DNA of 64,000 nt from positions 3,410,001 to 3,474,000 of the forward strand of contig NZ_JAPEQG010000001.1 of NCBI RefSeq assembly GCF_026339735.1, read 5' to 3'. How positions within the stretch are numbered: position 1 is the stretch's first letter; each line of letters begins with the position of its first letter. Under the pieces are notes generated by a model, which worked only from the letters and a program-made list of their open reading frames with translations, did no database searches and was not told where the DNA came from. Position numbers and translations under genes: made by a program. The DNA is from Streptomyces sp. NBC_01669. Lineage in GTDB: Bacteria > Actinomycetota > Actinomycetes > Streptomycetales > Streptomycetaceae. This document shows positions 48,510 to 57,736 of the stretch, one piece after another.

Positions 48510-50624
48510 CTATCCGTTGCCGTCGAGGGCGATGGTGACGGTGCGCTCGGTAGGGGTTTTGCCGAGCAGCGCGGTCTGTATGGCGTGTGCCACATCGTCC
48601 GCACTGAGCTGGTGCTTCTTGCCGTCACCCTTGGTGATCATGATGCCGTCGAAGACGCCGTCACAGAGGGTGTCGATCGCGGTCTTGTTGTAGACCTCGA
48701 CCAGCCGGCCGTCGACCGCCTTCATGGAGAGGATCTGCGGCAGCGACTTCGCCGGTCCGAACTGGATCTGCTTGGGCCCTGCCTTGATCGTGATCAGGCC
48801 GGACATCGCGGGCTTCGCGAAGTCCTTCATCGCCCGGTCCAGTTCGGCCTGGGCAATGGTGGGCTGGCGGGTGGTGACCGGCAGTTGGACCGTGGCCGCC
48901 TTGCCCGTCTGCACCTGGGCACGGTACGCGTCCCGTACCGAGATCATCGACCTGTTGACGTCCAGCGCCTTGCCCACCTTGCCGGGGACCGCGACGGCCT
49001 TGCCCGGCTCGAACTTGATCGTGCCGTCGTTGGCGGAGCCGGACACGCCCGCCAGGTCCGTCAGCGCGACCCCGAGCTTCTCCTCGTCGACCGGGATCAC
49101 CGGGTCGGCCTTGCGCTCGGCGCCGAAGAGGGAGCCGATCACCGAGACCGGGTTGTAGTCGCTGCCCGCGGCGCCGCGCACGGTCTCCACGCTGTCCAGC
49201 GCGAGACCGGCCTTCTCCGGGGCGAGCTTCTCGTTCTTGCCGTCGACGGAGAGCTGGAGGGGGGTCTTGGCGCGCTCGCCGAGAGCCTCGTCCAGCTTGG
49301 CGACGGCCTGCTCCTTCGTGCCGCCGCCGATGTCGACGCCGAGGACGGTGGTCCCCTTGGGGACCTCGGAGTGGTTCATCAACAGCCCCGCGCCGTAGGC
49401 GACACCGGCCAGGACGACGACGCCCGCGCCGAGCAGGACCGGCTTCGAGCGGCCCTTCTTCTTCGCCGGGGCCGGGGCAGGGCGGGCGGGGGCGGGCGCC
49501 TGGGCGGCGGGGCCGCCCGGTCCTGCAGGTCCGCTGCCCATCGGGTCGTTCGGGCCTCGGGGCGGCAGGTCGGCGCGCGGACCCGGACCCGCGGGGCCGC
49601 CCACGTTCGGGAACAGGGACGGGGCGGACGGCGAGCGGTGCTCCGGCGGGACGACAGGGATACCGCTGTTGAGCGTCTCCCCCGAGACATGGCCGCCGGG
49701 GCCGGGCGGTGCGAACTGCGGTGTGAGGACGGCCGTGTCGTCGGACATCCGCGGGGGTACGCCACCGGGGGTGCCGGGAGCGGACGGTCCGCCGGGACGC
49801 GCCTGGCCCGCACCCGGACCTGCCGGGCCGGGGCCGAAGCCGTCCGGTCCGCCGAGGCGGGGAGTCAGGGACGAGGTGCCGGTGACCGGGCCGGTCGTCG
49901 GGCCGGACGGACCCGGCGTACGCACACCGAGATTCGGCGTGGCACGCGGCCCGCCCGGGACCGCGGAGTCGTCGCCGGGGCGGGGCGCGCCCTGGTCGCC
50001 GGTGCGCTGCGGACCGTCCGAGAAGAACGGCAGATCGGCGCGCGGCGGGGTGGGAGCACCGGATCCGGCACCCCCGCCCGCACCGGCGGATCCGGCAGCG
50101 GCGCTGCCGGCCGGCCCGGCCGCGGCGTCGACCACCGACGTGTTCGTCGGTGCCTTGCGCGGGGCGAACCAGTCGCTGCCGCTCTTCTCCCTGGCCGGCT
50201 TCTCGGCGCTCGGGTCCGCGGTCGCGGAGCCGTCTCTCGCGTTGGTGGCTTGTCCGCCCGATGCGCCCGGCTTGCCCGATCCGCCCGGCGTACCGCCGGA
50301 CTCGGGTGCGCCCGGGCGCGGTGTGCTGCCCGTGCGCTCACGCGCGGCGTCCGCGTCGGCATCGCCCATCGGCGTACGCATCACGACCGGCGGGATGGGC
50401 CGCGAGCCGGGGATGTTGATCCGGATACGCGTCGTCAGCGTCGTCTCGGTCCTCGGCTCTTCGGACTGAGGTGGATCCGCAGGCTCCGGGGTCTCCTCCG
50501 GGGCGTCCTGCGAAGGGTGCAGCGACGGATACTGGCGTGATCCGTACGGCGGCGTACCCGAGGGATACGCGGCTCCCCCGCGCCCCTGGGGGCCGGTGGA
50601 CGAACTGTCAGTTTCACGACTCAA
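48510..50624 (-). CDS. Membrane-anchored protein with peptidoglycan-binding (PG_binding_4-like) domain
   Basis: A 704-residue protein. Residues 1-385 are a Pro/Gly-rich disordered cytoplasmic region; about 392-412 a membrane helix (PVLLGAGVVVLAGVAYGAGL); the remainder is extracytoplasmic with GTTVLGVDIGGGTKEQAVAK and a repeated domain resembling the YoaR/VanW-associated putative peptidoglycan-binding domain. The VanW domain itself is not obvious. TTG at 50622-50624 with GGGAG eight bases upstream is the likely start. It lies downstream of the DUF6113/mshB pair after about 175 bp. A cell-wall role is inferred. Confidence 0.87.
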   Translation of the reverse strand: MSRETDSSSTGPQGRGGAAYPSGTPPYGSRQYPSLHPSQDAPEETPEPADPPQSEEPRTETTLTTRIRINIPGSRPIPPVVMRTPMGDADADAARERTGSTPRPGAPESGGTPGGSGKPGASGGQATNARDGSATADPSAEKPAREKSGSDWFAPRKAPTNTSVVDAAAGPAGSAAAGSAGAGGGAGSGAPTPPRADLPFFSDGPQRTGDQGAPRPGDDSAVPGGPRATPNLGVRTPGPSGPTTGPVTGTSSLTPRLGGPDGFGPGPAGPGAGQARPGGPSAPGTPGGVPPRMSDDTAVLTPQFAPPGPGGHVSGETLNSGIPVVPPEHRSPSAPSLFPNVGGPAGPGPRADLPPRGPNDPMGSGPAGPGGPAAQAPAPARPAPAPAKKKGRSKPVLLGAGVVVLAGVAYGAGLLMNHSEVPKGTTVLGVDIGGGTKEQAVAKLDEALGERAKTPLQLSVDGKNEKLAPEKAGLALDSVETVRGAAGSDYNPVSVIGSLFGAERKADPVIPVDEEKLGVALTDLAGVSGSANDGTIKFEPGKAVAVPGKVGKALDVNRSMISVRDAYRAQVQTGKAATVQLPVTTRQPTIAQAELDRAMKDFAKPAMSGLITIKAGPKQIQFGPAKSLPQILSMKAVDGRLVEVYNKTAIDTLCDGVFDGIMITKGDGKKHQLSADDVAHAIQTALLGKTPTERTVTIALDGNG

Positions 50625-50799
50625 AGCAGGTTCTCCCGATTGGCTCCGCCGCCCGTACTTCCCCCGTGCCGCAGGCCAGGGGACGGCTCGGCGCGCGAAC
50701 CACCATACTGGCCGCCACCGACAGACACCCCGCGACCGGGGGAAACGACGGTGCGCCTCCCCGACGGACAGGGGGCATTACGGGATCGGACGTGGCACA

Positions 50800-51246
50800 T
50801 TACTTGCCAGGTCGGCCGTTGTCGGCGCCTTGTTGGGGCGACCGCGACATGGTGGCACACATCACAGCGACGGCCATCCCCCCCAGCATGAAGAGGGTGA
50901 GCCCCAGTTCGTCGCCGAAGACGTAGTCGCCCTCCGGCCGTCCGCCGAGCAGAACGATGACCGAAATCAGCCAGCCCGCGGCGGGCGCGAGGGCGCCGAT
51001 CTGGGTCCCGATGAGGATGCGGCCCCCGTAGAACAGTCCGGCGCAGGCCACCAGCGCGAGCAGCAAACCACCCGGGAACCATGCGGCTTGGACGAACGCT
51101 CCCGCGAGCCCGACGAGCGCACCGAGGACCGCGAGGCCCAGGTAGGCCCCGATGCGGCCCGGGTTCAGGGGTGCGGCGAGACCGGTGGGCACGGGCTCCC
51201 GGGGCGGAGTGTCGGTTCGGGTTCGGCGTTGCTTGCCGTTGCTCAT
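50800..51246 (-). CDS. DUF6113 family membrane protein
   Basis: A 148-residue protein with four membrane helices ([77 protein letters not shown]). The N- and C-termini are charged. Its ATG overlaps the mshB stop as ATGA, so it is translationally coupled to mshB, the reason it is often found beside mycothiol genes in Streptomyces. Function unknown. Confidence 0.88.
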   Translation of the reverse strand: MSNGKQRRTRTDTPPREPVPTGLAAPLNPGRIGAYLGLAVLGALVGLAGAFVQAAWFPGGLLLALVACAGLFYGGRILIGTQIGALAPAAGWLISVIVLLGGRPEGDYVFGDELGLTLFMLGGMAVAVMCATMSRSPQQGADNGRPGK

Positions 51247-52235
51247 GGCCGTGCTCCCGACTCAGCCCCCGGCACGTCCTCCGTACCCGATGCGCCCGGT
51301 ACGCCCGGTACGCCCGGTACGCCCGGTACGCCCGGTACGCCCGGTACGCCCGGTACGCCCGTGAAGAGATCGTGTTCCCGTGCACCCGCGGGCGCTCCGG
51401 ACGTTCCGCGTACCAACTCGTAGTACTCGGTGGTGAAGACGGGCTGACCCAGATCGTTCGAGAGGGCGAAGAACGGGCCGTCCACGGCGATCTGGGTGCG
51501 GTGTGCCCGCATCGCCGCCGTCTTGGCCGCCGCGTGGGCGGCACCGTCGATCTCCGCGGTGATCCGGGTGTCGTTCACCACACCCGGTACGTCGTCGATC
51601 GCGGCGATCCCCGGGAAGGCGTCGGGGGCCGTCGAGCGCAGTTGCGCGAATGCCTGCTCGGCGACGGAGCGCGGCACCCGGTTCCAGTAGATCTTGTCGA
51701 TGGCGTGCGGGGCACCGAGTCCGCTGCGGTACGCGGGGTCGGCCGCCAGGTCCGCGGCGCGCATCGCGACGCGGTGCGCCTGGATGTGGTCGGGGTGCCC
51801 GTACCCGCCGTCGGGGTCGTAGGTGACGAGGACCTGGGGGCGTACCGAGCGGATCACCTCCACGAGGTACCCGGCGGCCTCGTCCACGTCCGTGTTCCAG
51901 AAGGCGCCGGGGCGGTGATTCTGCTCGGCACCCATCATTCCGGAATCGCGGAACCGTCCGGGTCCGCCGAGGAAACGGTGGTCGGTGACCCCGAGCTCCT
52001 TCATCGCGGCAGCGAGTTCACCGATGCGGTGGTCACCAAGGGTGTCGTCCCGATCGGCCGCGAGATGGGCGAGTTCGGGCGGGATGACCTCGCCCTCCTC
52101 GCCGCGCGTGCAGGTCACCAGAGTGACCCGGGCGCCATGGGCCGCGTACAGGGCCATGGTGGCGCCGTTGTTGATCGACTCGTCGTCGGGGTGCGCATGC
52201 ACCAGGAGCAGACGACGGGCGGGAAGGTCCGTCAT
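51243..52235 (-). CDS. mshB: N-acetyl-1-D-myo-inositol-2-amino-2-deoxy-alpha-D-glucopyranoside deacetylase (MshB)
   Basis: A 330-residue zinc deacetylase of the LmbE family that makes GlcN-Ins in mycothiol biosynthesis. The zinc site is [16 protein letters not shown] (His15, Asp18) with [15 protein letters not shown] giving the distal His. The [10 protein letters not shown] and [16 protein letters not shown] segments are characteristic of MshB rather than Mca. ATG at 52233-52235. The last 30 residues contain seven Gly-Val-Pro triplets encoded by a 9-bp tandem repeat, a feature not part of the family. It overlaps DUF6113 by four bases. Confidence 0.94.
   Translation of the reverse strand: MTDLPARRLLLVHAHPDDESINNGATMALYAAHGARVTLVTCTRGEEGEVIPPELAHLAADRDDTLGDHRIGELAAAMKELGVTDHRFLGGPGRFRDSGMMGAEQNHRPGAFWNTDVDEAAGYLVEVIRSVRPQVLVTYDPDGGYGHPDHIQAHRVAMRAADLAADPAYRSGLGAPHAIDKIYWNRVPRSVAEQAFAQLRSTAPDAFPGIAAIDDVPGVVNDTRITAEIDGAAHAAAKTAAMRAHRTQIAVDGPFFALSNDLGQPVFTTEYYELVRGTSGAPAGAREHDLFTGVPGVPGVPGVPGVPGVPGVPGASGTEDVPGAESGARP
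51295..51361 (-). repeat. 9-bp tandem repeat in the 3' end of mshB
   Basis: About seven near-perfect copies of acgcccggt in the plus strand, encoding Gly-Val-Pro triplets on the coding strand. A length change by whole units would keep the frame. It could vary between strains. Confidence 0.95.
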
Positions 52236-52307
52236 GGGACCCACCCTACGAGCCGACTGCCCTGCGGGCCGACCACGGAGGGGGCCGGGGCCCGTCGCAG
52301 CTGCGCG

Positions 52308-52331
52308 TGCCGGGCTCCCGCGAGCCCGGCA
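52308..52331 (-). terminator. Hairpin terminator after the 64-residue membrane protein gene
   Basis: A 10-bp stem tgccgggctc/gagcccggca with loop CCGC, 23 bases after the stop of the small membrane gene. Confidence 0.65.
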
Positions 52332-52354
52332 TGATCCGAAGGACAGGCCCCGGA

Positions 52355-52549
52355 TCAGAACTTGATGTCGCCGATCATGCCGGCCACATTCGTGGTCAGC
52401 TCCGAGATGGTGGGGGCAATGGACGAACTCGCGAGATAGAAACCGAGCAGCATGCAGACCACCGCATGTCCGCCCTTCAGTCCGGATTTCCGGATCAGCA
52501 GGAAGACGACGATCGCCAGCAGCACCACCGCCGAAATCGAGAGTGCCAC
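52355..52549 (-). CDS. Small membrane protein
   Basis: A 64-residue protein with two membrane helices ([20 protein letters not shown] and [18 protein letters not shown]) and a polar C-terminus ([16 protein letters not shown]). GTG at 52547-52549 with GGAGGTGAACC upstream. It has the shape of a mechanosensitive-like or holin-like small protein but no recognised family. It is upstream of mshB on the same strand and divergent from the S9 peptidase. Confidence 0.8.
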   Translation of the reverse strand: MALSISAVVLLAIVVFLLIRKSGLKGGHAVVCMLLGFYLASSSIAPTISELTTNVAGMIGDIKF

Positions 52550-52754
52550 GGCGGTTCACCTCCATCAGTACGGTCGGGCCGGGCAGCACACATGGAGCCA
52601 GCAGGTTCATACCCACCGAGCGCTACGGATCATAACTATCCGTGCCACAGCATTGATCGGGGGCACAGCAGCACGAGGGGCGCACGACCGGACGGTCGGG
52701 CGCTATGTCCGGTTCCGCGTTTCTCACTCCGCTCAGGCCCTAGGGTTCGGGGGT

Positions 52755-54890
52755 ATGACCTCGCAGAAGCTCTCGTTTCCCCGTCAGCACGCCAGAACGC
52801 AGCGGTTCACCCTCGGCGCTCCGCGGGCGTTCACCGTCTCTCCGGACGGGGAGCGGGTGATCTTCCTGCGGTCGGCCTCCGGCACGGACCGGACCAACCG
52901 GCTGTGGGTGCTGGACCTGGCGGACGGTTCCACGCCGAAGGAGCGGGTCGTCGCCGACCCCGAGGCGCTGCTGGGCGGTTCGGCGGAGAAGCTGTCCCCA
53001 CAGGAGCGGGCGCGGCGCGAGCGGAGCCGCGAGGGGTCTGCGGGGATCGTCGGCTATGCGGTCGACTCCGCGGCCGAGTTGGCGGCGTTCGCGCTCTCCG
53101 GGAAGGTGTACGTCGCCGAGTTGCGGGCCGGGACGGCCCGCGCGCTGCCGGTACCGGGCCCGGTGCTGGACCCGCGTCCGTCGCCCGACGGACGCCATGT
53201 CGCATACGTGTCGAAGGGCGCACTGCGCGTCGTGGGGGCGGAGGGTGACGGGGACCGGGCGCTCGCGGAACCCGAGGACCCGCACATCTCGTACGGTCTC
53301 GCGGAGTTCATCGCGGCCGAGGAGATGCACCGCTCGCGCGGCTTCTGGTGGTCGCCGGAGTCGGACCGACTGCTGGTCGCAAGGGTCGACGACAGTGCGG
53401 TGAAGCGGTGGTGGATCGCCGACCCGGCGCACCCGGACCGCAAGCCCGCCGAGGTCGCGTACCCGGCGGCGGGGACGCCCAACGCAGAGGTGCGGCTCCT
53501 GGTGACGGACCTGGACGGGGCCCGTACCGAAGTGGTGTGGGACCGGGGCCGGTATCCGTATCTGGCACAGGTGCACTGGTCGTCGGACGGCGCCCCGCTG
53601 ATCCTGGTGCAGGCCCGTGACCAGCGCAGTCAGCTCTTCCTCGCGGTGGACACGGAGAGCGGTGCGACGCGGACGGTTCACGTCGACGAGGACCCGGTGT
53701 GGCTGGACCTGTTCCCCGGGGTGCCGGCGTGGGCGCCGGACGGGCGGCTCGTGCGGATCGTGGACGAGGGCGGGGCGCGGGTCCTCGCGGTCGGCGACCG
53801 GCCGCTGACCGGGGCGCAGTTGCAGATCCAGGCAGTCCTGGACATCGGCGAGTCGGACGTCCTGGTGTCGGCTTCGGCAGGCGAGGACGCGGCGGAGCCG
53901 GAGATCGGGCAGAGCCATGTCTACCGGGTCAACGAGCTGGGCGTGGAGCGGGTCTCCGAGGGGGCGGGGGTGCACTCCGCGGTCCGGGCGGGCGAGGTGA
54001 CCGTGCTGATCTCGGCGTCGCCGGAGCGGCCCGGCACGGAGGTGCGGGTGCTCCGGAGCGGCAAGCAGGTCGCGACGGTCGCGAACCACGCGGAGGAGCC
54101 GGTTCTGACGGCCCGGGTGCGGTTCACCGAGGGGGGCGCACAGCGAATTCCGTGCGCCGTGCTGCTCCCCACCGACTATCAGGAATCAGATGGTCCGCTT
54201 CCGGTCCTGATGGATCCGTACGGTGGACCGCACGGGCGACGGGTCCTTGCCGCCCACAATCCGCACCTGACGTCGCAGTGGTTCGCCGATCAGGGCTTCG
54301 CGGTCGTCGTCGCGGACGGCCGGGGCGCACCGGGGCGCTCACCCGGCTGGGAGAAGGCGGTCAAGAACAATTTCGCCCTCAGCCTCGACGACCAGGTGGA
54401 CGCGCTGCACGCACTCGCCGAAAGGTTCCCGCTGGATCTCTCCAAGGTGGCGATCCGCGGCTGGTCGTACGGCGGATACCTGGCGGCCATGGCCGCGCTC
54501 CGGCGGCCGGACGTCTTCCATGCGGCAGTGGTGGGTGCGCCGGTGACGGATCTGCGGCTGTACGACACGCACTACACCGAGCGCTATCTCGGCGATCCGG
54601 CCGAGCAGCCCGAGGTGTACGCGTACAACTCGCTTCTCACCGACGAGGGGCTGTCCGAGGCCGCGGACCAGGTCCGACCGATGATGATCATCCACGGGCT
54701 GGCGGACGACAACGTGGTGGTCGCGCACTCGCTGCGGCTGTCGTCGGCGCTGCTCTCGGCCGGGCGGCCGCATGAGGTACTGCCGCTGAGCGGGGTCACG
54801 CACATGACTCCGCAGGAGCAGGTTGCGGAGAATCTGCTCCTGTTGCAGGTGGACTTCCTGAAGCGGGCGCTGGGGCTGGACAGGGCCTAG
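52755..54890 (+). CDS. S9-family prolyl peptidase (dipeptidyl peptidase IV-like)
   Basis: A 711-residue cytosolic serine peptidase. The N-terminal beta-propeller spans about residues 20-470. The catalytic domain has Ser571 in RGWSYGGYLAAMA, Asp652 in HGLADDNVVV and His683 in LSGVTHMTPQEQ. A Glu-Glu pair that binds the substrate N-terminus is seen in FIAAEEMHRSRGFWW, which supports dipeptidyl peptidase IV-type activity, releasing X-Pro dipeptides. ATG at 52755-52757; the longer upstream frame lacks a ribosome binding site. It sits near oligopeptide transporters, so a role in peptide use is plausible. Confidence 0.93.
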   Translation: MTSQKLSFPRQHARTQRFTLGAPRAFTVSPDGERVIFLRSASGTDRTNRLWVLDLADGSTPKERVVADPEALLGGSAEKLSPQERARRERSREGSAGIVGYAVDSAAELAAFALSGKVYVAELRAGTARALPVPGPVLDPRPSPDGRHVAYVSKGALRVVGAEGDGDRALAEPEDPHISYGLAEFIAAEEMHRSRGFWWSPESDRLLVARVDDSAVKRWWIADPAHPDRKPAEVAYPAAGTPNAEVRLLVTDLDGARTEVVWDRGRYPYLAQVHWSSDGAPLILVQARDQRSQLFLAVDTESGATRTVHVDEDPVWLDLFPGVPAWAPDGRLVRIVDEGGARVLAVGDRPLTGAQLQIQAVLDIGESDVLVSASAGEDAAEPEIGQSHVYRVNELGVERVSEGAGVHSAVRAGEVTVLISASPERPGTEVRVLRSGKQVATVANHAEEPVLTARVRFTEGGAQRIPCAVLLPTDYQESDGPLPVLMDPYGGPHGRRVLAAHNPHLTSQWFADQGFAVVVADGRGAPGRSPGWEKAVKNNFALSLDDQVDALHALAERFPLDLSKVAIRGWSYGGYLAAMAALRRPDVFHAAVVGAPVTDLRLYDTHYTERYLGDPAEQPEVYAYNSLLTDEGLSEAADQVRPMMIIHGLADDNVVVAHSLRLSSALLSAGRPHEVLPLSGVTHMTPQEQVAENLLLLQVDFLKRALGLDRA

Positions 54891-55277
54891 TCGGGCGCTC
54901 CGTCCTCGGTCTCCCCCGGCCCCCAAGGGCCGGGGGGAGACCCTCGACGGCTTCTGCCGGCCGCGCGGGTCCGACCAGCCCGGTGGGTGCTGGGAGGGCG
55001 GCGGAGGCCCGAACACACCGGGCTGCGGGTAGCCGTGGCGCTGGTCCTGGGCAGTGGGGGCGGGGGCGCTGTCAGGGAAGCCTCTGCGGGCCACGGCCAG
55101 CAGCACCACCACTCCGGCGGTCGTTTCGAAGAACCACGTCGGTACCGTGAGCCGGCCCTCGGTCGGCAGCTTCCCGAAGTGGTCGAGCAGCTCGAAGTGC
55201 AGCACACGGGCGATTCCCGGGATCCCGCCGGGCAGCAGCAGCCCGGCGGCGATCATGCCGAACGGCCGGGCGTGCAC
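54887..55277 (-). pseudogene. Small membrane protein gene with a probable homopolymer frameshift
   Basis: The frame from GTG 55277 encodes a coding-like sequence (HARPFGMIAAGLLLPGGIPG, then TWFFETTAGVVVLLAVARRG, then a Pro-rich stretch) with strong G/C third positions, giving two membrane helices. It then runs into the 3' end of the S9 peptidase gene without stopping. Removing one base from the run of six C (plus-strand G at 54932-54937) puts it into a frame ending SPGPWGPGETEDGAPD and TAG at 54887-54889, overlapping the peptidase stop. With the change the protein has about 129 residues. Sequencing error or genuine indel cannot be told apart here. Confidence 0.6.
54908..54942. terminator. Hairpin between the S9 peptidase and the convergent membrane-protein gene
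   Basis: Arms ggtctcccccggccc (54908-54922) and gggccggggggagacc (54927-54942) pair perfectly except for one extra G in the run 54932-54937; loop CCAA. It follows the peptidase stop by 17 bases. Confidence 0.8.
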
Positions 55278-55327
55278 CGCACCGGAGAGGGCGCTGATCC
55301 CCGCGAAGGGTGACGCGTGCCCCGCGC

Positions 55328-55353
55328 GTGAGTATCACGCCTGCGATACTCAC
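55328..55353. promoter_or_regulatory. Putative operator: perfect inverted repeat GTGAGTATC-N8-GATACTCAC
   Basis: Nine-base perfect half-sites separated by eight bases, A/T-rich for this genome and 51 bases upstream of the small membrane-protein start. Its size and spacing suit a dimeric regulator; which one is unknown. Confidence 0.5.
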
Positions 55354-55553
55354 CGGGCCCGGTCACCCGACAAGGGGGACGCCGGCACTCCGGTTGAACC
55401 GGGTAACCGGCCGGAGGGACATGACAGCCCCCCGACCGGTTCACGGCACCCGCACGGCCGTACGTTGTCCATCGTGATGCGTTCGTATATCGGACGTGCG
55501 ACGGTCAAGTTGCCCGTGCGTTAACGAATCCGGGGTCGCGTTCCCGGCGGCGG

Positions 55554-56756
55554 TCAGTCGGCGTGCGCGCCTCCGGACGGGGGTGCCGGCCCGTCGCCCT
55601 TGCCCGTGGCGTCGTCGGGTGCAGCCGGTTCACCGGGCCCGCCCGGCTCCTTTGGCGCCCCGGGCTCCACCGGCTCCGTCTCCGGCACTTCCAGCAGCCC
55701 CTCCGGCGGCACCACCTGCTTCTCCTCCGCGAAGTGGCACGCCGAATCGTGTGCGGCCGCGGTGTCCGTCAGCCGGAAGACCGCCGGAACCGCGAGCAGC
55801 GGCACCTCCAGTTCGCACCGCTCCTGCGCCTTCCAGCAGCGGGTGCGGAAGCGGCAGCCCGACGGCGGGTGGGCCGGGGACGGCACGTCGCCGTGCAGGA
55901 TGATCCGCTCGCGGTACTCGCGCGCCATCGGGTCCGGCACCGGCACCGCGGACAGCAAGGCCTGCGTGTACGGGTGCGTGGGGTGATCGTAGATCTGCTC
56001 GTCCGTACCGATCTCGGCGAGCCTGCCCAGATACATCACGCCGACCCGGTCGGAAATGTGCCGGACGATCGAGAGGTCGTGCGCGATGAAGACGTAACTC
56101 AGGTTGAACTCCGCCTGCAGCCGGTCGAGCAGGTTGATGACCTGGGCCTGTACGGAGACGTCGAGGGCCGAGACCGGTTCGTCGGCGACGATGATCTCGG
56201 GGTTGAGGGCCAGCCCGCGGGCGATGCCGATGCGCTGACGCTGACCGCCGGAGAACTGGTGCGGATAGCGGTTGATGTACTCCGGGTTGAGACCCACGAC
56301 ATCGAGCAGGTCCTGCACCTTGCGCCGCCGCTCGCCCTTGGGCGCGACCTCGGGGTGGATCTCGTACGGCTCCCCGATGATGTCGCCGACCGTCATCCGC
56401 GGATTGAGCGAGGTGTACGGGTCCTGGAACACCATCTGGATGTTGCGCCGCACGGCCTTCAGCGCACGCCCGGACAGCTTGGTGATGTCCTCGCCCTTGT
56501 ACTTGATCGCGCCGGACGTCGGCTGTTCCAGGTGGACGAGCATCTTGGCGACGGTCGACTTGCCGCAGCCGGACTCCCCCACGATGCCGAGGGTCTCGCC
56601 CGCGGCCAGCTCGAAGGAGACACCGTCGACCGCCTTGACCGCACCGACCTGCTTCTTGATCAGGATGCCCTGGGTCAGTGGGTAGTGCTTGACGAGGTCG
56701 ATGACCTCCAGGATGGGTTCGCCGCCCGCGCGAATACTCCCCTGTTCAGCGCGCAT
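55554..56756 (-). CDS. Oligopeptide ABC transporter ATP-binding protein (OppF/DppF-like)
   Basis: A 400-residue ATPase: Walker [17 protein letters not shown] loop [20 protein letters not shown], signature [20 protein letters not shown], Walker [20 protein letters not shown] loop [20 protein letters not shown], then the C-terminal oligopeptide-transporter domain with a Cys cluster ([20 protein letters not shown]). It ends with a 50-residue acidic/Pro-rich tail. ATG at 56754-56756; its start overlaps the OppD-like stop by 11 bases. Last gene of the five-gene operon. The paralogue at 62265 is almost identical over the ATPase core. Confidence 0.94.
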   Translation of the reverse strand: MRAEQGSIRAGGEPILEVIDLVKHYPLTQGILIKKQVGAVKAVDGVSFELAAGETLGIVGESGCGKSTVAKMLVHLEQPTSGAIKYKGEDITKLSGRALKAVRRNIQMVFQDPYTSLNPRMTVGDIIGEPYEIHPEVAPKGERRRKVQDLLDVVGLNPEYINRYPHQFSGGQRQRIGIARGLALNPEIIVADEPVSALDVSVQAQVINLLDRLQAEFNLSYVFIAHDLSIVRHISDRVGVMYLGRLAEIGTDEQIYDHPTHPYTQALLSAVPVPDPMAREYRERIILHGDVPSPAHPPSGCRFRTRCWKAQERCELEVPLLAVPAVFRLTDTAAAHDSACHFAEEKQVVPPEGLLEVPETEPVEPGAPKEPGGPGEPAAPDDATGKGDGPAPPSGGAHAD

Positions 56757-57723
56757 CGAGCGTCTCCTTCCAGAAGTAGCAGGCGCTCTCACGGTGTTGG
56801 GCCACCTCGAACAGCGGCGGCACCTCGCCTCGGCAGATCTCCTGGGCCATCGGGCAGCGCGGGTTGAAGGCGCAGCCGGGCGGGATGTGCAGCAGGTTGG
56901 GCGGCAGTCCCTTGATGGCGTACAGCTCCTGGCCCTTCTGGTCCAGCCGCGGAATCGACTGGAGCAGGCCCTTGGTGTACGGGTGGGCGGGCGCCTTGTA
57001 GATCTCGTGGACGGGGGCCGACTCGACGATCCGGCCCGCGTACATCACGGCGATGTAGTCGGCGACATCGGCGACCACGCCCAGATCGTGGGTGATCAGG
57101 ATGAGACCCATGTGGAGCTCGCGCTGGAGCTCGGCGAGGAGGTCCATCACCTGGGCCTGGACGGTCACATCGAGGGCGGTGGTGGGCTCGTCCGCGATGA
57201 TCAGCGACGGTTCCAGCGCCAGCGCCATGGCGATCATGATGCGCTGGCGCATGCCGCCGGAGAACTGGTGCGGGTAGTTCCCGACCCGTTCCTTCGCGGC
57301 GGGGATGCGGACCCGGTCCATCAGCTCGATGGCCTTCAGCTTGGCGTCCTTGCGCGACATCCCTCGGTGCACCACGAACATCTCGCCGAGCTGCTCCCCC
57401 ACGCTGAGCACGGGGTTGAGGGAGGACAGGGCGTCCTGGAAGATCATGGCCATCTGCTGACCGCGGACCTTCCGGCGCTCCTCCGCCTTCAGTTTCAGCA
57501 GATCGCGGCCCTTGAAGAGGATCTCGCCGCCGCTGATCCTCCCCGGCGGCATGTCGAGGATCCCCATGATCGCCTGCGCGGTGACCGACTTGCCCGACCC
57601 GGACTCGCCGAGCACGGCGAGCGTCTCGCTCTCGGCCACCGAGTAGTTGACCCCGTTGACGGCCTTGGCCACACCGTCCCGGGTGTGGAACTCCACGTGC
57701 AGATCGCGCACTTCGAGCAACAT
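56746..57723 (-). CDS. Oligopeptide ABC transporter ATP-binding protein (OppD/DppD-like)
   Basis: A 325-residue ATPase: Walker [19 protein letters not shown], signature [20 protein letters not shown], Walker [19 protein letters not shown], and a C-terminal Cys cluster ([17 protein letters not shown]) that in this group binds an iron-sulfur cluster. Fourth gene of the operon, 13 bases downstream of the DppC-like permease. It is very similar to the truncated gene at 63400. Confidence 0.95.
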   Translation of the reverse strand: MLLEVRDLHVEFHTRDGVAKAVNGVNYSVAESETLAVLGESGSGKSVTAQAIMGILDMPPGRISGGEILFKGRDLLKLKAEERRKVRGQQMAMIFQDALSSLNPVLSVGEQLGEMFVVHRGMSRKDAKLKAIELMDRVRIPAAKERVGNYPHQFSGGMRQRIMIAMALALEPSLIIADEPTTALDVTVQAQVMDLLAELQRELHMGLILITHDLGVVADVADYIAVMYAGRIVESAPVHEIYKAPAHPYTKGLLQSIPRLDQKGQELYAIKGLPPNLLHIPPGCAFNPRCPMAQEICRGEVPPLFEVAQHRESACYFWKETLDAR

Positions 57724-57736
57724 GGCAGCGGGCTCC

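Noticed and set aside
51295..51361. Short tandem repeat as a CRISPR or iteron origin
   Set aside because: Nine-base units within the mshB coding sequence, without spacers or replication genes.
52740..54089. 449-codon minus-strand frame opposite the S9 peptidase
   Set aside because: Arg/Pro/His-rich shadow with no motif, while the plus strand has a complete peptidase with catalytic triad.
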